Shown here: piece by piece, positions 38,023-42,887 of the stretch
Position numbering within the stretch: position 1 is the stretch's first letter
Layout of the letters: every line of letters begins with the position of its first letter
IMG/VR virus record: IMGVR_UViG_3300044691_000246
Location: 1 to 42,887 of that record
Length of the DNA: 42,887 nucleotides
Strand: one strand, 5' to 3'
Source of the DNA: a virus
The notes under the pieces: generated by a model
What the model was told of the DNA's origin: nothing
The model's input: only the letters and a program-made list of their open reading frames with translations
Database searches by the model: none
Made by a program: the position numbers and the translations under genes

Positions 38023-38041
38023 TAAGTTGTTGATTCTTCGT
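38023..38041 (+). repeat. 19-bp repeated element, copy 2
   Basis: TAAGTTGTTGATTCTTCGT, identical to the minus strand at 32301-32319. It is followed by TGGATGCAATAACTT (38052-38066), which contains the TGGAY-N4-TAW motif, and by the gene at 38094. Confidence 0.85.
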
Positions 38042-38093
38042 ACTTGCTGTTTGGATGCAATAACTTACAGAGTAAAGCACATAAGGTGTAGGG

Positions 38094-38294
38094 ATGAATA
38101 AACCGACAGCAAAAATGGTCGAATATTGGGAGGCGCAACTAAAACGGTACGGTTTGACGACAGATGCGGGATTCGTAAAGTGGATTGATTACGGGCACCG
38201 AGTAATGGACCTAGACTTTGACGGTCGAATTGCTTACAAGCCAAACAAAACCGCCGGGGAGATGGAGACAGAGTGGCCGCAGAGTATGTGTTAG
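38094..38294 (+). CDS. Small hypothetical protein (66 aa)
   Basis: ATG 38094 follows AAGGTGTAGGG. NKPTAKMVEYWEAQLKRYGLTTDAGFVKWIDYGHRVMDLDFDGRIAY is a helical, mixed-charge protein without signal peptide. It is the first gene of the plus-strand unit that leads to the membrane and packaging genes. The end overlaps the next gene by 22 bases. No family recognised. Confidence 0.65.
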   Translation: MNKPTAKMVEYWEAQLKRYGLTTDAGFVKWIDYGHRVMDLDFDGRIAYKPNKTAGEMETEWPQSMC

Positions 38295-38485
38295 GGCGCG
38301 AAGACGTGGGGAAACAGATCGAAATTGGGCATCCGCATTGCAATCTATGTGGTGCATGTTTGCAGTACAAAGGCCAGCGGCACGCATGTCCAGGCGAAAA
38401 GCCGGTTGACATGGAAGTCCTTGAGGTTATGAAGATGGACATGCGACCTCGGGACGGTCACTGGACATCGGCAAAACGAGTTTGA
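38273..38485 (+). CDS. Small Cys-rich hypothetical protein (70 aa)
   Basis: GTG 38273 has GGAG five bases upstream. CNLCGACLQYKGQRHACPG holds four Cys and a His that could bind zinc, within a charged protein (EYVLGREDVGKQIEIGHPH...). It overlaps the previous gene. A strong hairpin follows about 55 bases after the stop. Function unknown. Confidence 0.62.
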   Translation: MAAEYVLGREDVGKQIEIGHPHCNLCGACLQYKGQRHACPGEKPVDMEVLEVMKMDMRPRDGHWTSAKRV

Positions 38486-38540
38486 TGTTGCAGGCGAGTA
38501 TGACGCTAGAAACCGAGCGTACATCGGGGACTCGCCAAAG

Positions 38541-38579
38541 CGGGACACATTGCTAACCGGCTGTGTCCCGTTATTTCAT
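38541..38579 (+). terminator. Terminator-like hairpin
   Basis: CGGGACACA (38541-38549) and TGTGTCCCG (38562-38570) form a perfect 9-bp stem followed by TTATTTCATTT. It separates the small genes from the membrane-protein cluster that starts at 38594. Confidence 0.65.
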
Positions 38580-38593
38580 TTCTGGAGGTGAAA

Positions 38594-38782
38594 GTGTTTG
38601 AAAAGGTTGTTGACGGAGTTGGACGAGTTGCAGATAACGTTTGGGCGTTTCTGCTTTTTGTGCTTGCGAGCGTAATTGCTCTTGCTGGGCACGCTTCACA
38701 CGACAAGGATCTTTTGCAGTTTGCCGGGACTATCGCCATGACCGGAGCTGCATTGTTCCACGGGAAAGAACACAAAGACTAA
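38594..38782 (+). CDS. Holin-like membrane protein (62 aa)
   Basis: GTG 38594 has GGAGG five bases upstream (a GTG two codons earlier is too near). Two hydrophobic segments are visible: VWAFLLFVLASVIALAGHA (about 17-35) and LLQFAGTIAMTGAALF (about 40-55), with a basic end FHGKEHKD. Two segments with a charged tail is the shape of class II holins. The stop overlaps the next start (TAATG). Three further small membrane genes follow. The holin role is inferred from shape and place. Confidence 0.65.
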   Translation: MFEKVVDGVGRVADNVWAFLLFVLASVIALAGHASHDKDLLQFAGTIAMTGAALFHGKEHKD

Positions 38783-39009
38783 TGCTCCAAGATCAACATC
38801 CCGCGCCGCTCGGTTGGCTTCAGTCGATTCTATCGGCGTTGCAGTGGCCGGGAATCGTTGCTATTGCCTTTTGGCTTGGTCGATACGTTCGCGAGCTTGA
38901 ATTGCGCGTAACAAAAGCGGAAGAGAACGTCCAGGCACTAATAGAGCGTCATTTGCCCGCTGTGCATCGGGCGCTCGCAGAAATACGCGGTTTGCTGTCA
39001 CGGAGGTAA
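38782..39009 (+). CDS. Small membrane protein with coiled coil (75 aa)
   Basis: ATG 38782 overlaps the previous stop. One hydrophobic helix (LQWPGIVAIAFWLGRYV, about 20-36) is followed by a charged coiled coil (RELELRVTKAEENVQALIERHLPAVHRALAEIRGLL). This is the shape of small phage holin partners or Rz-like proteins, but the coiled coil is short. It is part of the cluster 38594-39259. Confidence 0.65.
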   Translation: MLQDQHPAPLGWLQSILSALQWPGIVAIAFWLGRYVRELELRVTKAEENVQALIERHLPAVHRALAEIRGLLSRR

Positions 39010-39012
39010 TTC

Positions 39013-39126
39013 ATGCTCGTTGTTATCGTGCTGTTGTTTTTCATGTATGCGCTATTTCACGCGGGTTATGTTGTGTTGTCGTTCGCGCTTGCTCTGTTGT
39101 GCCTGTATGCAGTAGCGCGGAGGTAG
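39013..39126 (+). CDS. Tiny transmembrane protein (37 aa)
   Basis: ATG 39013 has a strong GGAGGTAATTC site. LVVIVLLFFMYALFHAGYVVLSFALALLCLYAVARR is almost wholly hydrophobic, with one or two membrane helices and a basic end. The codons are normal and the ribosome site convincing. It may help lysis or alter the host membrane. Confidence 0.6.
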   Translation: MLVVIVLLFFMYALFHAGYVVLSFALALLCLYAVARR

Positions 39127-39127
39127 T

Positions 39128-39259
39128 GTGCGAACCATTACGGTGTGCTGTTGGTTGATCTTTGTGGTTGTCGTGTTTGCGCTCGTGTATGCAGGACGTA
39201 TTGTCGTGCCGTTTGTGCTCATACTGTGGGCGCTACACGGCGCGTACGTAAAGCGCTAG
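39128..39259 (+). CDS. Tiny transmembrane protein (43 aa)
   Basis: GTG 39128 has GGAGG four bases upstream, inside the previous gene's end. RTITVCCWLIFVVVVFALVYAGRIVVPFVLILWALHGAYVKR has two hydrophobic parts and a basic end. It resembles its neighbour at 39013 in size and layout, and duplication is possible. Function unknown. Confidence 0.58.
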   Translation: MRTITVCCWLIFVVVVFALVYAGRIVVPFVLILWALHGAYVKR

Positions 39260-39330
39260 TGGGGTATATGCGGACGTGCTATATGGACGCCGTATAGGGC
39301 GTGTATAGCGTCACTAAAGAGGGTGTCCTA

Positions 39331-39789
39331 ATGCGTATCTGTAGTGGTGCTGGCTGTCTCCGTGCTGTCCATGATGACATCCGCTTCTGTGATGAGTGCA
39401 AGCCTGTGTACGTGCCATCAACAGACGAGATACGAGAGCACACACTAACAGACAGAGAACGCTATGCAACCCTTTACAGTGGTTCACGTTGGCAGCGAGT
39501 CCGCATCCAGGTCATTAAGTGTTGTCCGTTGTGCTCCCGGTGCGAGCTGTCCATTAGCGAGATAGCAGACCACATTGTCCCTGCCGGTGTAGCCATTGCA
39601 CAGGCACGAGATAGCGGGCTGTATCCACACGATAGATATGCAGGCTTCTATCTCAGATCCAACCTGCACGGCCTGTGCCGTGGCTGTCATTACCTCAAGA
39701 CAATAGAGGACAAGGCTCACTGTGGTGGTTGGCCAGACATTATTTCGATAGAACAACTAAAGACGAAGAGAGCATGGACCTTCGGCTAG
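39331..39789 (+). CDS. HNH endonuclease of the packaging module
   Basis: ATG 39331 follows GAGGG by seven bases (a GTG at 39301 has none). The 152-residue protein has two zinc-type Cys pairs at the N-terminus, then LYSGSRWQRVRIQVIKCCPLCSRCELSISEIADHIVPAG, and NLHGLCRGCHYLKTIED, the full HNH motif with His in ADHIVP and the last Asn/His. HNH nucleases directly before TerS and TerL are part of the packaging machine in HK97-like phages and help cut at cos or pac sites. 168 bases without a gene follow, with a short TCCTAT/ATAGGA hairpin. Confidence 0.87.
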   Translation: MRICSGAGCLRAVHDDIRFCDECKPVYVPSTDEIREHTLTDRERYATLYSGSRWQRVRIQVIKCCPLCSRCELSISEIADHIVPAGVAIAQARDSGLYPHDRYAGFYLRSNLHGLCRGCHYLKTIEDKAHCGGWPDIISIEQLKTKRAWTFG

Positions 39790-39957
39790 TGTATGTAAGT
39801 CCTATGCAATCAATAGGATGGGGGTACCTCGAATCTTACCACCGATGCCTCCAAAGAGCGCCGCAATTGTTTTATTTACATCGACGAGAATAAATCTCAA
39901 TTTATACAGTTTTTCATAGCTTTATATGCTGTTTCATAGATTTTAGGAGAGTTTTCA

Positions 39958-40344
39958 ATGCCTCGTACAGTGAAGAAAGATAAGAACTTAGCGCCCGGCC
40001 AACCGGCAAAGCCCAACAATCTCTCAACGCGCGCCTCGCTCGAATGGGACCGCATCGTCGGAGAATTGGCGGCCTCTAACATCCGGGTCACGCCCGCTCA
40101 CCGGACGGCGCTTTCTATGGCCGCGACCATCTCCGCAGACATCGCGGACGCTTGGGCCGCCATAGAAGTAGACGGCGCGTACATCGCAACCAAAGCGGGA
40201 CTTGCTGCGCATCCCGCAACGAAGCGGTTGGACGCTCTCCGGCGCGATTACATCAAGGTCCTTTCAATGTTGGGACTACGGACCGCCGTTGCCGCGCCGA
40301 ACGATGAACACGAGGACACGCTGGACGAAATGTTGGGGTCGTGA
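39958..40344 (+). CDS. terS: Small terminase subunit, P27 family
   Basis: The 128-residue protein (PGQPAKPNNLSTRASLEWDRIVGELAASNIRVTPAHRTALSMAATISADIADAWAAIEVDGAYIATKAGLAAHPATKRLDALRRDYIKVLSMLGL) has the P27 family pattern: the L-x4-W-x-R-I start, the helical core and the HPA-x-K-x-LD-x-L-R step. It binds the packaging site and feeds TerL. The ATG has a GGAGAG site nine bases upstream. TerL is 1.7 kb further on, with small genes between, which is a wider gap than usual. Confidence 0.9.
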   Translation: MPRTVKKDKNLAPGQPAKPNNLSTRASLEWDRIVGELAASNIRVTPAHRTALSMAATISADIADAWAAIEVDGAYIATKAGLAAHPATKRLDALRRDYIKVLSMLGLRTAVAAPNDEHEDTLDEMLGS

Positions 40345-40751
40345 TGCGCGTTCGATACGTAAACCAGATTGAAGGGTCACCCGTCGTCCGATTCGTTGCT
40401 ACGGCGTGGTGCGCTCTCATGAAAGAGGGCCAATGGGACAGCAACTCTGTCTTGGTTAGCCCGGACCTTCAATGCGTCTTTGTGTTGGACGCCCGGCGCA
40501 TCGTCGGCTGTCTCACGTTCCATATCGAGGACGAGGGCGAAGAGGCGGTTATCAACATCGCATACGTTGTCCCGTCCTACCGGGGCAAGGGCGTCTATCG
40601 GATGCTCCACACGGAGTTCGTCTCTCAGGCGAAACAGCAGGGCGCAAAAACGGTCCTCAACATCTGCTACCCGAGCAACGACGGAATACAGATGACGTGC
40701 AAAAAGTTGGGCTACGTTCCGTACGTCGTCCATTGGAAGCTGAAAATATAG
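40344..40751 (+). CDS. GNAT-family acetyltransferase
   Basis: The 135-residue protein has the GNAT fold: VFVLDARRIVGCLTFHIEDEGEEAVINIAYVVPSYRGKGVYRMLHTEFV, with the acetyl-CoA loop R-G-K-G-V-Y in motif A, and LNICYPSNDGIQMTCKKLGYVPY near the end. Phage GNATs in this place may modify capsid, host or DNA-bound proteins; the substrate is not visible. The start (ATG 40344, or GTG 40341) overlaps the TerS stop. Confidence 0.8.
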   Translation: MRVRYVNQIEGSPVVRFVATAWCALMKEGQWDSNSVLVSPDLQCVFVLDARRIVGCLTFHIEDEGEEAVINIAYVVPSYRGKGVYRMLHTEFVSQAKQQGAKTVLNICYPSNDGIQMTCKKLGYVPYVVHWKLKI

Positions 40752-40773
40752 TGCGCTAAGTGTACTTTTTATA

Positions 40774-40802
40774 TTGACACGTTAAATGGACTTCGTTAAT
40801 AT
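40774..40802 (+). promoter_or_regulatory. Consensus sigma-70 promoter giving a leaderless message
   Basis: TTGACA (40774-40779), 17 bases, TAATAT (40797-40802). ATG 40809 is seven bases after the -10, so transcription should begin at the start codon. GTGTACTTTTTAT lies just upstream, as at the promoter at 22563. The spacer contains TGGACTTCG next to the -10. Confidence 0.82.
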
Positions 40803-40808
40803 CGTCTC

Positions 40809-40967
40809 ATGGTCAACGAAATGTTCGCTATTTTCTACAAGCACTACACGGGTGAATGGAAGATGTACGGCAAGCCAACACCCACGAGTCCGACCGCAAA
40901 GCAACTCGCGAAGGTGGTCAAGACGGTAGCACTCAACGGTCAGGCTATGGTGCAACGTGTCGCTTGA
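40809..40967 (+). CDS. Small hypothetical protein (52 aa)
   Basis: VNEMFAIFYKHYTGEWKMYG is followed by KPTPTSPTAKQLAKVVKTVA and a short end. It begins at the predicted transcription start of the promoter at 40774 without a ribosome site. Aromatic start, basic helix later. Its end overlaps the next gene by 11 bases. Function unknown. Confidence 0.68.
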   Translation: MVNEMFAIFYKHYTGEWKMYGKPTPTSPTAKQLAKVVKTVALNGQAMVQRVA

Positions 40968-41142
40968 TCCCAACACCTGCCGCGAGCACCACGGTGAGCA
41001 CCTTCAAGACTACGGTTTTGAATTGTTCTCGGGTGACGATAGGCACCACGGTAATTTACCGACCGTCTACGCCAAGAGTCCGACCGGGGAAGTGTGGGAG
41101 TTCGATGGGCCTTTCCATCTTTGGGTGCGTTCTCGGCAGTGA
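40957..41142 (+). CDS. Small hypothetical protein (61 aa)
   Basis: GTG 40957 lies within the end of the previous gene. SLDPNTCREHHGEHLQDYGFELFSGDDRHHGNLPTVYAKSPTGEVWEFDGPFHLWV is rich in His and aromatic residues. The ribosome site is weak, so translation may be coupled. It is followed by a perfect terminator hairpin. No family recognised. Confidence 0.6.
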   Translation: MSLDPNTCREHHGEHLQDYGFELFSGDDRHHGNLPTVYAKSPTGEVWEFDGPFHLWVRSRQ

Positions 41143-41161
41143 CCGCGCAACAAAGCCAATG

Positions 41162-41191
41162 CGCCCGGCCAAGCGCCGGGCGTTTCTGTTT
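41162..41191 (+). terminator. Intrinsic terminator
   Basis: CGCCCGGC (41162-41169) and GCCGGGCG (41175-41182) form a perfect 8-bp stem with a five-base loop, followed by TTTCTGTTT. It ends the short unit from the promoter at 40774. The next gene starts 11 bases later, so some read-through is expected. Confidence 0.78.
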
Positions 41192-41202
41192 ATGGAGGAT
41201 CA

Positions 41203-41577
41203 ATGTTTCGATTTATTCAGAAGACCGGCGAAGTCCTGCACAACGGCGGACACTTCGGTTGGGCGTACAGCGGGCACGGCAACGGCGTCAACAACCCGGA
41301 TTTGCAATACGAGCCGGAGATAGGGCCAATCCCCGTTGGCTCGTACACGATTGGGCGCGCGTTTGTTCACCCACACGCGGGGCCTGTGTGTATGCGGTTG
41401 ACGCCGAACACAGGCACAGATGACCACGGGCGCGCCGGGTTTATGTGGCACGGGGACAACGCAGCGAACAACCGCACCGCGAGCGAAGGATGCATCATCA
41501 GTCCGCACCTTGAGCGTTCTCTTGCGGCGGCCCTCGTATCGTGCGGAGACGACCAACTTGAGGTTGTTGCGCAATAA
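41203..41577 (+). CDS. DUF2778 (Tlde1-like) peptidoglycan-targeting protein, possible endolysin
   Basis: The 124-residue protein has the DUF2778 pattern: FGWAYSGHGNGVNNPDLQ, GPIPVGSYTIGRA, and GRAGFMWHGDNAANNRTASEGCIISP, with His83 in HGD and Cys97 in SEGC as the likely catalytic pair, as in L,D-transpeptidase-like enzymes. Members of this family include type VI secretion toxins (Tlde1) that act on the stem peptide. Without a signal peptide and with small membrane genes at 38594-39259, it could be the endolysin. No other lysin is visible apart from the tail NlpC/P60. ATG 41203 has a strong GGAGG site. Confidence 0.8.
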   Translation: MFRFIQKTGEVLHNGGHFGWAYSGHGNGVNNPDLQYEPEIGPIPVGSYTIGRAFVHPHAGPVCMRLTPNTGTDDHGRAGFMWHGDNAANNRTASEGCIISPHLERSLAAALVSCGDDQLEVVAQ

Positions 41578-41600
41578 TCTGCAATGTTGCAAATGAGTAG

Positions 41601-41629
41601 TTGACAAGTGGACGTACTAAATGTACTTT
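41601..41629 (+). promoter_or_regulatory. Sigma-70-like promoter before the terminase operon
   Basis: TTGACA (41601-41606), 17 bases, TACTTT (41624-41629). The spacer contains TGGACGTACTAA. The stretch TCTGCAATGTTG at 41578-41589 is also found at 19292-19303 in the control region. The next gene starts at 41731, with about 95 bases of leader. Confidence 0.6.
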
Positions 41630-41730
41630 CTATCCAGACGTGATTAGCGGACGCATAAAGCGACCACCTAAGCACTACGCCGGGCCGGGGACCTTCGCAG
41701 GAAACCGGCTCCGCCAAACCTGGAGAGTCA

Positions 41731-41823
41731 ATGCTCGTATTGTTCGCACCGGCTCTCACCGCACTACTAGTCATCCTCGCAGTTTCCCTCAACGACCACT
41801 TTCTTAAGGGAAACGGGCGCTAA
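41731..41823 (+). CDS. Tiny transmembrane protein (30 aa)
   Basis: ATG 41731 follows TGGAGAGTCA, a good ribosome site, and the stop overlaps the next ATG (TAATG). LVLFAPALTALLVILAVSLN, then DHFLKGNGR, is a single membrane helix with a short basic end. A longer frame over the same bases (41601-41807) has poor composition and no ribosome site. Confidence 0.6.
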   Translation: MLVLFAPALTALLVILAVSLNDHFLKGNGR

Positions 41824-42095
41824 TGACCAGCCAAAAAATCTCCCGCCCCGTGGCTATCAAAGCCGTGGACTACCCCACCACCCACAGCCCGGAGTCAGTT
41901 GCGGCTACGCATAGCGGCGACGGCTCCGGGCGGCCCGTCTCGTTCTCAAGAATCTTTGAAGCGCCGTACGGCGTGAATGTGGGCGCAATTTGCACCGGCA
42001 GACACGTACGCGGATTAACAGGCCCTTGCGCGCTTTGTGACTTAGAGTTCCCTTCGACCCGATACACAATCGAGTTTGCGCCGGTGGCTAAGTGA
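41823..42095 (+). CDS. Hypothetical protein before TerL (90 aa)
   Basis: ATG overlaps the previous stop; the stop overlaps the TerL GTG. TSQKISRPVAIKAVDYPTTHSPESVAATHSGDGSG..., then ICTGRHVRGLTGPCALCDLEFPSTRYTIEF with three Cys and His that could form a zinc knuckle (CTGRH, CALC). Unstructured N-terminal half. Possibly a small accessory to packaging; not recognised. Confidence 0.65.
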   Translation: MTSQKISRPVAIKAVDYPTTHSPESVAATHSGDGSGRPVSFSRIFEAPYGVNVGAICTGRHVRGLTGPCALCDLEFPSTRYTIEFAPVAK

Positions 42096-42887
42096 AGGAT
42101 TTCGCGGCCATCTCGGAGCTGTACATTAGCCGCGTCCTATCGGGCGAAGAGCTAGTGTGCCGCAAGGTCCGGCTCACGGTCGAACGGCACGTCCGCGACC
42201 TCGCAGCCTCCGAAGACCCAAATTACCCCTTTTACTTCGACGCCAAAGCCGCGTCCCGCGTGTGCCGGTTGTTCGAGATGGTTCAGCCAAGCAAATGGCC
42301 CGTGCCTATGGTCATGGGTCCGTGGATGGTCTCTTGCACGTTGATCCTGTACGGATGGAAACAACGCTCGGATAGGATGCGCCGTTTCCGGCAAGCGTTT
42401 TTGATGTGGCCTCGGAAGATGGGAAAGTCCGCATATCTCTCCGTGGGCGCGGTCAACGCGCTCCGGTACGATGGCGAGCGCGGCGCGGAGGTTTATTGCG
42501 CTGCCCTCGTCGAAGAGCAAGCCCGGCGCGTCTTCGATGAAGCCGTAGCCATGCGGGACGGGACGCCCGGCCTCCGCAAAGATATTCATAAAGTGGGTGA
42601 CAGCCCGTGTCGCCGCCTCCGCGTCCCCGAGACTAATTCCGAGATGCGCCCGCTCTCCAGGGATAAAGAGTCAATGGAAGGGCTAAACATCAGCTACGCC
42701 GCTTGTGATGAAATCCACAAGTGGAAAGGTCGCGGCGCGTGGGACGTTCTTCGCTATGGGATGCGCTCCAGGACACAGCCGCTCTTAGTCGGAATTACCA
42801 CGGCACCAAGCGCCGATGACACCACATCCATTTGCAACACCCTCTACAACTACTCAACCAAAGTTCTCGAAGGGCTTATCCCGGACG
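42092..42887 (+). CDS. terL: Large terminase subunit, N-terminal part (continues at position 1)
   Basis: GTG 42092 overlaps the previous stop and begins a 585-residue TerL whose first 223 codons lie before the repeat (42092-42760) and the rest at 1-1089. The ATPase domain has FLMWPRKMGKSAYLS (Walker A, Pro107 to Ser113, PRK-x-GKS form) and SYAACDEIHKW (Walker B, Asp206-Glu207). The N-terminal VKDFAAISELYISRVLSGEELVCRKVRL is usual for the family. It drives DNA into the prohead. The window ends inside the repeated 127 bases, so the gene looks cut at both ends only because of the chosen break. Confidence 0.94.
   Translation, partial: MKDFAAISELYISRVLSGEELVCRKVRLTVERHVRDLAASEDPNYPFYFDAKAASRVCRLFEMVQPSKWPVPMVMGPWMVSCTLILYGWKQRSDRMRRFRQAFLMWPRKMGKSAYLSVGAVNALRYDGERGAEVYCAALVEEQARRVFDEAVAMRDGTPGLRKDIHKVGDSPCRRLRVPETNSEMRPLSRDKESMEGLNISYAACDEIHKWKGRGAWDVLRYGMRSRTQPLLVGITTAPSADDTTSICNTLYNYSTKVLEGLIPD
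42761..42887. repeat. Terminal direct repeat, copy 2 (assembly overlap)
   Basis: Identical to 1-127. See copy 1: best explained as the k-mer overlap of a circular contig; counting both copies would duplicate part of terL. Confidence 0.93.

Noticed and set aside
37837-38025. 62-codon frame after the primase-helicase
   Set aside because: It runs through the terminator hairpin and has a low-complexity acidic and serine stretch from the repeat.
41601-41807. 68-codon frame before TerL
   Set aside because: Starts inside the -35 box and competes with the better supported 30-residue membrane protein at 41731.
1-42887. CRISPR arrays, insertion sequences, tRNA genes and rRNA
   Set aside because: I saw no regularly spaced repeats, transposase genes with inverted ends, or tRNA T-arm patterns.

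Overview
The window is a complete, circular genome of a temperate tailed phage (siphovirus type: HK97-like head, long tail with a gene-transfer-agent-like tip). Its last 127 bases repeat its first 127 exactly, so the unique genome is about 42,760 bp, cut open inside the large terminase gene. The host is not stated. I infer a soil Acidobacteriota bacterium with moderate confidence: the integrase has a Cys-rich N-terminus (C-x10-C-x-C) that I associate with acidobacterial integrases, the two exported beta-helix proteins look like acidobacterial ones, and the promoters are near-consensus sigma-70.

Layout. (1) Packaging, head and tail, plus strand, about 38.1 kb through the origin to 18.9 kb: small membrane proteins (possible lysis genes), HNH nuclease, TerS, a GNAT protein, small genes, a DUF2778 peptidoglycan-targeting protein, TerL, portal, S49 protease, capsid, connectors, tail tube, two chaperones joined by a -1 frameshift, tape measure, DUF2460/DUF2163/NlpC-P60/tip protein, and a beta-helix spike. 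(2) Probable lysogeny control, 18.9-23.5 kb: two small minus-strand genes behind a divergent promoter region, a terminator, a run of small plus-strand genes (one with an in-frame stop), a tyrosine integrase, a zinc-ribbon protein and a small protein. (3) Replication block, minus strand, 32.2 down to 23.5 kb: SSB-like protein, a highly structured untranslated region, endonuclease VII, a beta-class DNA methyltransferase, Cas4/RecB-like nuclease, metallophosphoesterase, small primase-like protein, dNMP kinase, a family A DNA polymerase split into two overlapping genes, membrane proteins and an HTH protein. (4) Plus strand, 32.4-37.9 kb: two small genes, a second exported beta-helix/LamG protein, a small lipoprotein (minus), a prohead-protease-like protein, and a primase-helicase.

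The gene set is coherent for a temperate phage: integrase and HTH proteins for lysogeny, its own polymerase, primase-helicase, SSB-like protein and nucleases for replication and recombination, a methyltransferase that could protect its DNA, and an HNH/TerS/TerL packaging set. Leu at the position equivalent to E. coli Pol I residue 762 is consistent with a temperate lifestyle.

Most unusual points: a Hint (intein-like) domain at the C-terminus of the tail tip protein; a roughly 215-nt multi-hairpin RNA between replication genes; a split polymerase with a four-cysteine insertion in its fingers; two paralogous spike-like proteins that begin with Sec signal peptides; leaderless promoters; and a recurring TGGAY-N4-TAW leader motif.
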